From: Pirellulaceae bacterium
GTDB lineage: Bacteria > Planctomycetota > Planctomycetia > Pirellulales > Pirellulaceae
Assembly: GCA_030744095.1 (NCBI GenBank)
Contig: JASLRF010000591.1
Coordinates: 1 to 5,505, forward strand
Length of the DNA stretch: 5,505 bases
Reading direction: 5' to 3'
In this document: positions 1-5,505 of the stretch, piece after piece
How positions within the stretch are numbered: position 1 is the stretch's first letter
How the letters are laid out: each line of letters opens with the position of its first letter
Notes under the pieces: generated by a model
The model's input: the letters and a program-made list of their open reading frames with translations, nothing else
Database searches by the model: none
What the model was told of the DNA's origin: nothing
Position numbers and translations under genes: made by a program

Positions 1-419
1 ACCGACGCAGTGATCGCGATCTGATTCGGAGCTTGATTACGATGAGCGGTGCGGTGATCGACGCCGAAGTTCACGACGACGGTTCGGTCGAAGGTGAACT
101 TTCCAGCAGCACCCGGTACCTTGTCCGCGGTGATCGTCCGACGGAAGGCAGCGACAGCAAAACACTGGCCGCCTACGGAAGCATGATTGGAAAGGCCAGC
201 GAATACGGGGTCGAGATTATTCCGATTGACAAACTGCTCAGCTGGATGGGCTACAACCCGGAAGTTCGCACACTCGGCCTCGGCAAAAACGCTGATCCGT
301 CCCAGTTCAAAATCCCACCAGCTGAAGGAAGGGCTGGTGAATCATCGGGCAACGTCTCAGGAAAATTCCGCGAGCGGCAGCCACCGCAACGCGGCAAGGA
401 TGACTCCTCCTACAAATAG
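1..419 (+). CDS. C-terminal part of a conserved hypothetical protein with a BRCT-like domain (5' truncated)
   Basis: The reading frame is already open at base 3 and runs to a TAG at 417-419, so this is the 3' end of a longer gene. The TTG at 33 and ATG at 42 are probably internal codons, because the residues before them (DRDLIRSLI) read naturally into the domain. About 138 residues are visible. The order GAVIDAEV, then a strand ending in TRYLVRGDRPT, then a helix-like stretch, then YGVEIIPIDKLLSWMGY resembles a BRCT domain: a buried glycine turn, a strand with 'YLV', and a final 'gi.ii....l' segment. The last 45 or so residues are hydrophilic and rich in Gly, Ser, Pro, Arg and Lys, and are probably disordered. 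I recall similar C-termini in long planctomycete proteins of unknown function with coiled coils, but could not check this. It converges on the minus-strand cluster. BRCT domains usually bind proteins, phosphopeptides or DNA; no function can be assigned from this fragment. Confidence 0.75.
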   Translation, partial: RRSDRDLIRSLITMSGAVIDAEVHDDGSVEGELSSSTRYLVRGDRPTEGSDSKTLAAYGSMIGKASEYGVEIIPIDKLLSWMGYNPEVRTLGLGKNADPSQFKIPPAEGRAGESSGNVSGKFRERQPPQRGKDDSSYK

Positions 420-489
420 CCCAACGGCACAACCAAAGTAGTAGGCACACTCTGTGTGCCGTTCGCCGCTGCGGCACAGGGAGTTGCTT
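420..489. other. Convergent intergenic gap with palindromes
   Basis: This 70-base gap separates the TAG of the plus-strand gene from the stop of the minus-strand membrane protein gene. It has no room for a gene and is largely filled by inverted repeats, annotated separately. No run of T follows the hairpins on either strand, so a textbook intrinsic terminator is not seen, although transcripts from both sides must end near here or run into each other. Confidence 0.6.
425..478. repeat. Cluster of alternative inverted repeats, possible bidirectional transcript end or dispersed palindrome
   Basis: A perfect hairpin is visible: GGCACAC at 444-450, loop TCT at 451-453, GTGTGCC at 454-460. The right arm also belongs to TGTGCCG at 455-461, which is the exact reverse complement of CGGCACA. 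That heptamer occurs on both sides, at 425-431 and 472-478. One central arm can therefore pair with any of three partners, and the pairings exclude each other. There is no U-tract. The context, between two convergent genes, suits a bidirectional stem-loop. I also recall GTGTGCC/TACTAC-type palindromes between genes in Pirellula-type genomes, so this may be one copy of a dispersed element; this is unverified. Confidence 0.6.
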
Positions 490-948
490 CTACTTGGTTG
501 GATCGGTCTCCTCGCGAAACAAGGTTTCGTGCAACTTGGCGGCGCGAAGGCGTTGCCTTTTCCGCAGACCCTCCAAACGTTCAGGCTCGAATCGTTCGGG
601 TTCCACGAACAGGCGTGCCGGCACCACAACGCCTTGCTGCCGGGCCACGACGATCAACAATCGCCGATCAGGCCAGCACAGCCGATGCGCCCGACATAGC
701 TCGCGAAACAAGCTGCGATGATTGTGATAACCGCCTGACTCTCTCAGGCGCAAGTGGCAAGACACCATCCAGACAAGCACGATCGCAAATGCCAAACCCG
801 CGACCACGAAGAACATAGTCATCCAATCCAGTCCACCCCCTCCATTCTGAAATCGGTCACCCAAGTTTGAGACTCTTCCTTGAGCAATCAGGTCGATCGT
901 CGATGTCGAGATCCGGGGCGTGCCGATTTGTTGGTCTATTCCGCTCAT
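490..948 (-). CDS. Small single-pass membrane protein, translationally coupled to the HEAT-repeat gene
   Basis: This is a 152-residue protein. The frame is open further upstream to 1131, but the start is taken as the ATG at 946-948 because it overlaps the HEAT gene's stop as ATGA and has GGAG at 957-960, eight bases upstream. The upstream extension is also Arg- and Cys-rich and would lie inside the HEAT coding region. Residues 1-41 are polar and end in a glycine run (NGGGG). Residues about 43-63 (MTMFFVVAGLAFAIVLVW) form one transmembrane helix with no cleavage site, so it is a membrane anchor. The C-terminal 85 residues are strongly basic and look cytoplasmic. They include SLFRELCRAHRLCWPDRRLL, then PARLFVEPERF, then an Arg/Lys/Leu-rich helix. 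I recall a similar conserved LFRELCRAH...PARLFVEP pattern in planctomycete hypothetical proteins. The function is unknown; co-translation suggests it works with the HEAT protein, perhaps as its membrane anchor. Confidence 0.82.
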   Translation of the reverse strand: MSGIDQQIGTPRISTSTIDLIAQGRVSNLGDRFQNGGGGLDWMTMFFVVAGLAFAIVLVWMVSCHLRLRESGGYHNHRSLFRELCRAHRLCWPDRRLLIVVARQQGVVVPARLFVEPERFEPERLEGLRKRQRLRAAKLHETLFREETDPTK

Positions 949-2591
949 GCCGGCATCTCCGATTCGGGCGTCGATGGGAAGGGAACATCTTCGCCAAGCG
1001 ACATGTCCACAATTCCCGTCTGCCTGGCCGCGAACATCTGCAGAGCTTGTTCGGCAGCCTCTTTGACGGCTGTCGAACGGTCCATCAGCAGGTCGCGTAA
1101 GGCGGCTCGCGTGCGCTGCGTATCGCAGCACGCCATAGCCTTCACGGCAGCGCCCCGGATAGTCTGATTCGGCGAGGTACTCAGTGCGGTAATCTGGCTG
1201 TCCAAGTCTCCCACCGCGTCCATCGCGATGGCCATGTCGATCGCTCGTAATTGTCGATTCTGCGCCCCCGACTTGAATTCGTTGGCCAGCCGGTGCACAG
1301 CATCGGCATCAACTCGCTTGACAAGTGTACCGGTGGAGGCTTGCACCGCTTCGTCCAATGTATCGAAGGCGGCCAGGTAACGATCGAAAGTAAACTCGGA
1401 CAAACACTCACGCAGCGCCTCACGAACTACTTCGTGTGGACTCTCCAGCAACTGAATCAAGCGAGGTAGAGCCCCAGGCGCACCGGTATCGCGCATGTGG
1501 CCGACAACGGTGGCCTGCACCATTGGGTCGTCGTCGTCTGACAACTCAAACAACAATTCCTGCGACTCGGGACTGTCAAACTGTGGCAAAACGCTCGCAG
1601 CCGCACGGCGCCCCTCGGGCTGCCCCGAGTAAATGATGAACTGAATCACCTCAAATGCATCCGAACGATCCATCGAAGAGGCCATCACAAGCGCGACGAG
1701 TCCGGATTGCTCGATTCCATTGAGCGCCAGCAGGCCGCTCAGGTCACTGTTGAGCCATTCAAAGACGGTAATTCTCTTCAGATTCTCTCCGATGTTGAAA
1801 GTCAAATCGTCGTTGATCTTCTTGAGGAAGCATCGCAGGAATGAAATGTCGTTCCGACACGAGATCGCTTTGCGGCATGGTGCCGGGGTGTGCAAAGAAT
1901 CCAGGTAGTTTAGCAGCAGGCGAATCACGCCCAACCTTGGGCTGTTGGCTAACAGGTTGCAGGCAGTATGAAACACCCTGGCGTTGGAGTGCCTTAAGAT
2001 CCCACGGAGGGCGGAATTCTCGCACGTCGCAAGCACCAGAAATGCCTCGACAATTTCCCACCTCTGGTGTAGTTCGAACCGATTGATTGATGTTTCTAGA
2101 ACACCGACAACAAACCGGCGGACGATGTGGGGATCTCTGCGATTACGATAGTCGCGCGGGTTCGCCAGTTCGTCATTGAGCAAATCCGCCAGAGCCAGGA
2201 TCGCCCCTGCTGCTTTGTCTTGATTCGGATTGTGCGGATCTTCGGCGGCGGTGACCAGCACTGACATGAGATCGTATTCGGACAATCGCAACACGGCATC
2301 GCATCCGTTGGCACCCAATTGCTCGTCTGGACTGAGAAGGGCACCTCTCACGGCTTCGGTGAACCGCGCCCCTGAGTCAACCAGAATCGTCTTCGCACGT
2401 TCATTGAACGTGTGCCAGCGGAGAAGCAACTCGTGGTGAAGGCGAAGACTGCGACGCTCGGTGACGGCGTGTAATGCGGTGAACTTGATGTCGCTGCGTA
2501 CCGAGCAAAGTGTCTCGAGCAGAAGGTCGGATGCCGCTTCGTTTTTTGTCGCAGCCATTAGATCAAATGTTGTTTTCAAACCGCTTGACAT
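945..2591 (-). CDS. HEAT-repeat protein, probably a scaffold
   Basis: This is 548 residues from the preferred ATG at 2589-2591. It is almost entirely alpha-helical, with no signal peptide or membrane segment, and so is predicted to be cytoplasmic. Clear HEAT-type helix pairs lie at about residues 325-397 (GRRAAASVLPQF, then DPMVQATVVGHMRDTGAPGA, then HEVVREALREC) and 440-520 (QTIRGAAVKAMA, then STAVKEAAEQALQMF). The N-terminal half is more divergent but keeps the pattern, for example GANGCDAVLRLSEYDL near 93-108. The last 20 residues are an acidic, proline-containing tail. HEAT arrays bind proteins and have no catalytic site, and none is seen here. An in-frame ATG at 2636 would add 15 residues that do not look helical; it has no Shine-Dalgarno sequence, whereas the chosen start has GGTGG four bases upstream, which is also weak. 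An ATG at 2558 is a third option. Its TGA at 945-947 overlaps the next gene's ATG. I recall homologues of similar layout in planctomycetes. The partner is unknown. Confidence 0.85.
   Translation of the reverse strand: MSSGLKTTFDLMAATKNEAASDLLLETLCSVRSDIKFTALHAVTERRSLRLHHELLLRWHTFNERAKTILVDSGARFTEAVRGALLSPDEQLGANGCDAVLRLSEYDLMSVLVTAAEDPHNPNQDKAAGAILALADLLNDELANPRDYRNRRDPHIVRRFVVGVLETSINRFELHQRWEIVEAFLVLATCENSALRGILRHSNARVFHTACNLLANSPRLGVIRLLLNYLDSLHTPAPCRKAISCRNDISFLRCFLKKINDDLTFNIGENLKRITVFEWLNSDLSGLLALNGIEQSGLVALVMASSMDRSDAFEVIQFIIYSGQPEGRRAAASVLPQFDSPESQELLFELSDDDDPMVQATVVGHMRDTGAPGALPRLIQLLESPHEVVREALRECLSEFTFDRYLAAFDTLDEAVQASTGTLVKRVDADAVHRLANEFKSGAQNRQLRAIDMAIAMDAVGDLDSQITALSTSPNQTIRGAAVKAMACCDTQRTRAALRDLLMDRSTAVKEAAEQALQMFAARQTGIVDMSLGEDVPFPSTPESEMPA
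957..960 (-). promoter_or_regulatory. Ribosome binding site that fixes the start of the small membrane protein
   Basis: The minus strand reads GGAG, then eight bases, then the ATG at 948. The site lies inside the last codons of the HEAT gene. Together with the ATGA overlap it supports the internal start over the longer open frame, and points to translational coupling. Confidence 0.65.
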
Positions 2592-2797
2592 CGGTCCACC
2601 GATTCTCCAAGAAAAGACCAAGACACCCCTTCTCATCGAGATCGGCGACGCGTTCGATGGAGTTGCGTCTGATTCGGAAAACCTGACCGAAGACGGTAAG
2701 GCACGCTAATCCAAACCGTTTTCCCGTTTTAATCAGACCCCGCACGCAGTAGAACCGAAACAATCGTTGCCGCCGGCACTCGGGAATCAACGGGCGG
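2592..2797. other. Gap between serA and the HEAT gene with no convincing gene
   Basis: About 206 bases separate the serA stop from the preferred HEAT start. A 75-codon minus-strand frame (2563-2790) and the end of a plus-strand frame (2461-2709) cross it. Both overlap the HEAT coding start and neither shows recognisable motifs or a good ribosome site. The stretch holds a short tandem copy of CCGTTTT (2716-2722 and 2724-2730), a 4-bp inverted repeat ACCG-AAGA-CGGT, and a 4-bp TGCC-GCC-GGCA hairpin just after serA. None is strong enough to call a terminator. A promoter for the HEAT pair may lie here, but no clear -35/-10 pair was found. Confidence 0.5.
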
Positions 2798-4426
2798 TTA
2801 GCCGCGAAGCCACGACGGTCCTTCGCCGGACAACGGGAGTTCGATGACGTCGACGCTGTGGATCGCCGGTTGCTGCAAGACTTCCTCGATCGCTTCGGCG
2901 GGGGGGACTTCGTCCAAATTCAAAACGCCAATGGACGCACCGCCCGGATTATCGCCGGCACGACCAACCGCCATTTGCGCGATATTGACGTTGTGGCGAC
3001 CAAAAATCGTGCCCACAACTCCGATAATTCCAGGGACATCGTCGTGTGTAAAAACCAGAAGATTGCCATCGAGGTAGGCCTCGAGGCGGTACTGGCCAAG
3101 TCGCACCAACCGAGGCATGTTGTTGCCGAACAAGGTTCCACTGGCAACATATGCGCGGCCATCGGCGACGATCTCCGCCCGCACTGACGAGCGAAACGCT
3201 CCCCTATCGCTCCGCGACTGTTCCACCAGCTCAATTCCTCGCTCACGCAACAGCACCTGGGCGTTGACGATGTTAGCCTCTTCGTCTAGCGCACGTTCGA
3301 GCAAGCCGGCGCAGAAGGCCGACGTCAAGAGCCGAGTATCTTTGTCCGTAATCTCGCCACGATATTCCAACGTGCATACGGAAGCACCGCCAGGGTGCCA
3401 TTGGGCCAACAACAAGCCCAGGCGATACGCCACATTCAAATGTCCCCGCAAGGAACTCAACACTTTGGGATCTATAGCAGCCGTATTGACCGCGTGCCGA
3501 ACTTCGCCGCTGGTGAGAAAGTTGACGAGCAGTTCCACTGCTTCGATCGCTACCTGCGTCTGCGCTTCTTCGGTGCTGGCCCCCAAATGTGGCGTGCACA
3601 ACGCGCCAGGCAACTGAAACAAGGGGCTGTCCGTGCAGGGTTCGTTCTCGTAAACATCCAGCGCCACGCCAGACAGCTTACCAGTCTTCAACCCTATCTG
3701 GAGTGCCGCTTCGTTGTAGATCCCACCGCGAGCGCAGTTGATCAACCGCGCACCTTGCTTTAGCTGATCCAACTGGTCGACATCGATCAGGTTCTTGGTT
3801 TCAGGGGTCAGCGGTGTATGAACGGTCAGGTAATCCAAACGCGGCAGCATCTCGGCAACATCGTCAACGTATTCCACACCCAACTTCGCGGCTTGTTCGG
3901 CCGAGAAGAAAGGATCGTAACCGATCACGCGCATTTCAAAGGCAAGTGCTCGCTTGGCAACCTCTTGCCCAATCCGTCCCAATCCCACAATGCCCAACGT
4001 CTTATCAGCCAATTGGGCGCCCATGTACGCGCCACGGTTCCATTTGCCCTCGACCAAACTCCGATGGGCCGGAGCGATGTTGCGCGACAGCGCCATCATC
4101 AGTGCAAAAGTGTGTTCGGCCGTGCTGAGCGTGTTGCCGGAGGGCGTGTTCATGACGACAATACCACGTCGCGTCGCCGCAGGTTTGTCGATGTTGTCTG
4201 TGCCAACGCCGGCACGGACAATCGCCTTCAACTGCCGATTGCCTTCCAGCGAATCGAGGGTGATTCTGACTCCGCTCCGACAAATCGCTCCGTCGTACTC
4301 GGCCAATGCCGCTCGCAGGTCATCACCTTTGAGGCCGGTGCGGACATCGAATTCGATACCTTGGGCTTGCTCGAGAAGCTCTAGGCCTTCTTCGGCCAGC
4401 TTGTCCAAAACGATAACACGATCCAT
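2798..4426 (-). CDS. serA: D-3-phosphoglycerate dehydrogenase (long form with ACT domain)
   Basis: It oxidises 3-phosphoglycerate to 3-phosphohydroxypyruvate with NAD+, the first committed step of serine synthesis, in the cytoplasm. From the ATG at 4424-4426 it is 542 residues, slightly longer than the roughly 525-530 usual for the long form. Residues 1-100 and 280-310 form the substrate domain. The NAD-binding domain has GLGRIG at 148-153, with Asp171 after the second strand (GYDP), as expected for NAD rather than NADP. The catalytic trio is Arg233 (CARGG), Glu262 (ENEP) and His280 (TPHLGAST). Residues about 315-450 match the extra allosteric substrate-binding domain of the long (mycobacterial-type) enzymes. 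Residues about 457-530 are an ACT domain (DDVPGIIGVVGTIFGRHNVN), the usual site of serine feedback inhibition. A GTG at 4441 would add MSEKN; the ATG is preferred because DRVIVLDKLAEEGLELL is the usual family N-terminus and AAGGTGA lies upstream. It sits 20 bases after serC. Confidence 0.96.
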   Translation of the reverse strand: MDRVIVLDKLAEEGLELLEQAQGIEFDVRTGLKGDDLRAALAEYDGAICRSGVRITLDSLEGNRQLKAIVRAGVGTDNIDKPAATRRGIVVMNTPSGNTLSTAEHTFALMMALSRNIAPAHRSLVEGKWNRGAYMGAQLADKTLGIVGLGRIGQEVAKRALAFEMRVIGYDPFFSAEQAAKLGVEYVDDVAEMLPRLDYLTVHTPLTPETKNLIDVDQLDQLKQGARLINCARGGIYNEAALQIGLKTGKLSGVALDVYENEPCTDSPLFQLPGALCTPHLGASTEEAQTQVAIEAVELLVNFLTSGEVRHAVNTAAIDPKVLSSLRGHLNVAYRLGLLLAQWHPGGASVCTLEYRGEITDKDTRLLTSAFCAGLLERALDEEANIVNAQVLLRERGIELVEQSRSDRGAFRSSVRAEIVADGRAYVASGTLFGNNMPRLVRLGQYRLEAYLDGNLLVFTHDDVPGIIGVVGTIFGRHNVNIAQMAVGRAGDNPGGASIGVLNLDEVPPAEAIEEVLQQPAIHSVDVIELPLSGEGPSWLRG

Positions 4427-4437
4427 ATTCTTCTCGC

Positions 4438-4444
4438 TCACCTT
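4438..4444 (-). promoter_or_regulatory. Probable ribosome binding site of serA
   Basis: The minus strand reads AAGGTGA, a good match to part of the anti-Shine-Dalgarno complement, 11 bases before the ATG at 4426. It overlaps the alternative GTG start at 4441, which itself has no purine-rich site in front of it. The spacing is a little long, so the site supports but does not prove the ATG start. Confidence 0.45.
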
Positions 4445-4446
4445 GT

Positions 4447-5505
4447 TCAGCGGTTTGCGTGGCGGTCACGGAATTCGTTCATGAACTGACGCAACACATT
4501 CACACCCGCGTCGGTCATGGCGTTATAAATCGAAGCTCGGATGCCACCGACACTTCGGTGACCTTTCAAAGCATCCAAATGATGCTCGGCCGCTTCACTT
4601 AGGAACTGGCTCTGCAGGTCATCATTGGGTAAACGAAAAGTGACGTTCATCAACGAGCGACAATCGGGTTGGGCATGTCCCTGATAGAAACCATCGCTGG
4701 CGTCAACAACGTCGTACAACCGCTTCGCCTGGTCCTGATTTCGCGACAGCATAGCGGAAAGACCGCCGATCTCCTCTTCGAGCCATTTTGCGATCAGGCC
4801 GAACAGGTAAATGCCGAAGGTGGGAGGTGTATTCCACAACGAATTTGCATCCACGTGCAACCGGTAGTTCAGGTAGCCTGGCAAGGCGTCCTTACTACGC
4901 TGGAGCAGGTCGTCGCGGATAATCACCACCGTCAGCCCGGCCAAACCGGCGTTCTTCTGGGCACATGCGAAGATCAGGCCATATCGCGAAACATCCACAG
5001 GCCGTGACAGGAAATCCGACGACATATCACAGACGACAGGCACATCGCCCCAGTCAAAATCTTCCTGGAATTGAACACCCTGAATTGTCTCGTTCGATGT
5101 CAGATACAAATAGGACGCGTTGGCATCGAGGGACACATCGGCGGGGGCCGGCAGTCGATCGTAGTTTGTCGCGGCACCGTCCCATACGACCTTCGTCGCG
5201 CCTGCCTTGACGGCTTCGGACAGTGCGTTCTTTCCCCAGGCCCCGGTCAGCAGATAATTCGCGACAAGACCTTTGCCCATCAAGTTCATCGGCACCATCG
5301 AGAACTGCAGTCGCGAACCGCCCTGCATGAAGAGCACGCGGTAGTTTTCCGGAACGCCTAACAAGCGCCGCAACCGTTGCTCGGCCTTGGCCATGACTTC
5401 GCCAAATTGCGAACTTCGATGGCTGATTTCCATCACTGAAGCACCACAACCGGGCATCGACAACAGCTCCTTCTGAGCCTGCTGAAGCACGCACAACGGG
5501 ATCGC
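4447..5505 (-). CDS. serC: Phosphoserine aminotransferase (5' end beyond the window)
   Basis: This PLP enzyme transfers the amino group of glutamate to 3-phosphohydroxypyruvate, giving O-phosphoserine. Family members can also act on the 4-carbon analogue in vitamin B6 synthesis. The frame is open to the window edge: the first visible residues, AIPLCVLQQAQKEL, align with the family segment after the N-terminal 'FNFxxGPA', so about 12 residues and the start codon are missing. The TTG at 5494-5496 is an internal Leu codon. Of 352 visible residues, the key ones are SVMEISHRS near the start, the FMQGGSRLQF loop, Trp in GAWGKN, CDMSSDFLSRP, and the PLP lysine in ACAQKNAGLAGLT (residue 184 of the fragment, about 196 in the full protein). 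WNTPPTFGIY and the phosphate-binding GHRSVGGIRASIYNAM follow. The family usually has about 360 residues, so the C-terminus is complete. It lies just upstream of serA in the same direction, so the two are probably one operon in pathway order reversed. Confidence 0.96.
   Translation of the reverse strand, partial: AIPLCVLQQAQKELLSMPGCGASVMEISHRSSQFGEVMAKAEQRLRRLLGVPENYRVLFMQGGSRLQFSMVPMNLMGKGLVANYLLTGAWGKNALSEAVKAGATKVVWDGAATNYDRLPAPADVSLDANASYLYLTSNETIQGVQFQEDFDWGDVPVVCDMSSDFLSRPVDVSRYGLIFACAQKNAGLAGLTVVIIRDDLLQRSKDALPGYLNYRLHVDANSLWNTPPTFGIYLFGLIAKWLEEEIGGLSAMLSRNQDQAKRLYDVVDASDGFYQGHAQPDCRSLMNVTFRLPNDDLQSQFLSEAAEHHLDALKGHRSVGGIRASIYNAMTDAGVNVLRQFMNEFRDRHANR

Noticed and set aside
444..460. 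Classical rho-independent terminator
   Set aside because: The 7-bp stem is perfect but no T run follows it on either strand.
456..818. 120-codon plus-strand frame antisense to the small membrane protein gene
   Set aside because: It is rich in Arg, Pro and Ala without hydrophobic pattern and overlaps the better-supported coupled gene.
949..1131. N-terminal extension of the small membrane protein frame up to an in-frame start at 1131
   Set aside because: It lies wholly inside the HEAT coding region, is Arg/Cys-rich like a shadow frame, and the ATGA overlap plus GGAG site at 957-960 point to the start at 948.
2563..2790. 75-codon minus-strand frame across the serA-HEAT gap
   Set aside because: It overlaps the HEAT start in another frame, has no recognisable motif, a Cys/Arg/Phe-rich composition typical of non-coding frames, and no ribosome site. 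Conservation in relatives would reopen it.
2900..2906. Run of seven G in the 3' part of serA as a possible phase-variable tract
   Set aside because: It falls in a Val-Pro-Pro-Ala segment of an intact housekeeping enzyme, is short, and the frame is unbroken; at most a spot for sequencing error.
3818..4384. 188-codon plus-strand frame antisense to serA
   Set aside because: serA is a certain gene on the other strand; long antisense frames are expected opposite such coding sequence, and the translation shows no family features.
4427..4441. GTG start for serA
   Set aside because: It would add five residues absent from the usual family N-terminus and has no ribosome site in front; the ATG at 4426 has AAGGTGA upstream.

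Overview
The window carries five protein-coding genes, two of them cut by the window edges. One gene at the left edge is on the plus strand. The other four are on the minus strand and read from right to left: serC, serA, a HEAT-repeat protein gene and a small membrane protein gene. No tRNA, rRNA, CRISPR array, insertion sequence or prophage gene was seen. The accessory genes (a BRCT-like tail, a HEAT-repeat protein and its one-helix partner) resemble families I associate with planctomycetes, especially Pirellulales. Moderate GC, weak Shine-Dalgarno sites and no classical intrinsic terminators fit that placement. It rests on recalled family resemblance, not on a search.

Right half (about 2798-5505): serC (phosphoserine aminotransferase, missing about 12 N-terminal residues at the window edge) is followed after about 20 bases by serA (long-form D-3-phosphoglycerate dehydrogenase with a C-terminal ACT domain). 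Together they encode the first two committed steps of serine synthesis, from 3-phosphoglycerate to phosphohydroxypyruvate to phosphoserine. The phosphatase SerB is not in the window. The key catalytic residues of both enzymes are present.

Middle (about 490-2591): after a gap of about 206 bases with no convincing gene comes a 548-residue HEAT-repeat protein. Its stop codon overlaps the start of a 152-residue protein with one transmembrane helix (ATGA overlap, with GGAG eight bases upstream of the ATG). The arrangement strongly suggests translational coupling. A soluble helical scaffold made together with a membrane-anchored partner is the least understood and most interesting unit here.

Left edge (1-489): the 3' end of a plus-strand gene encodes a BRCT-like C-terminal domain and a hydrophilic tail. 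It converges on the minus-strand cluster. The 70-base convergent gap holds a compact set of inverted repeats: one central arm can pair with a left arm in a perfect 7-bp, 3-base-loop hairpin, or with either of two flanking CGGCACA copies. It may be a bidirectional transcript end or a dispersed palindromic repeat.
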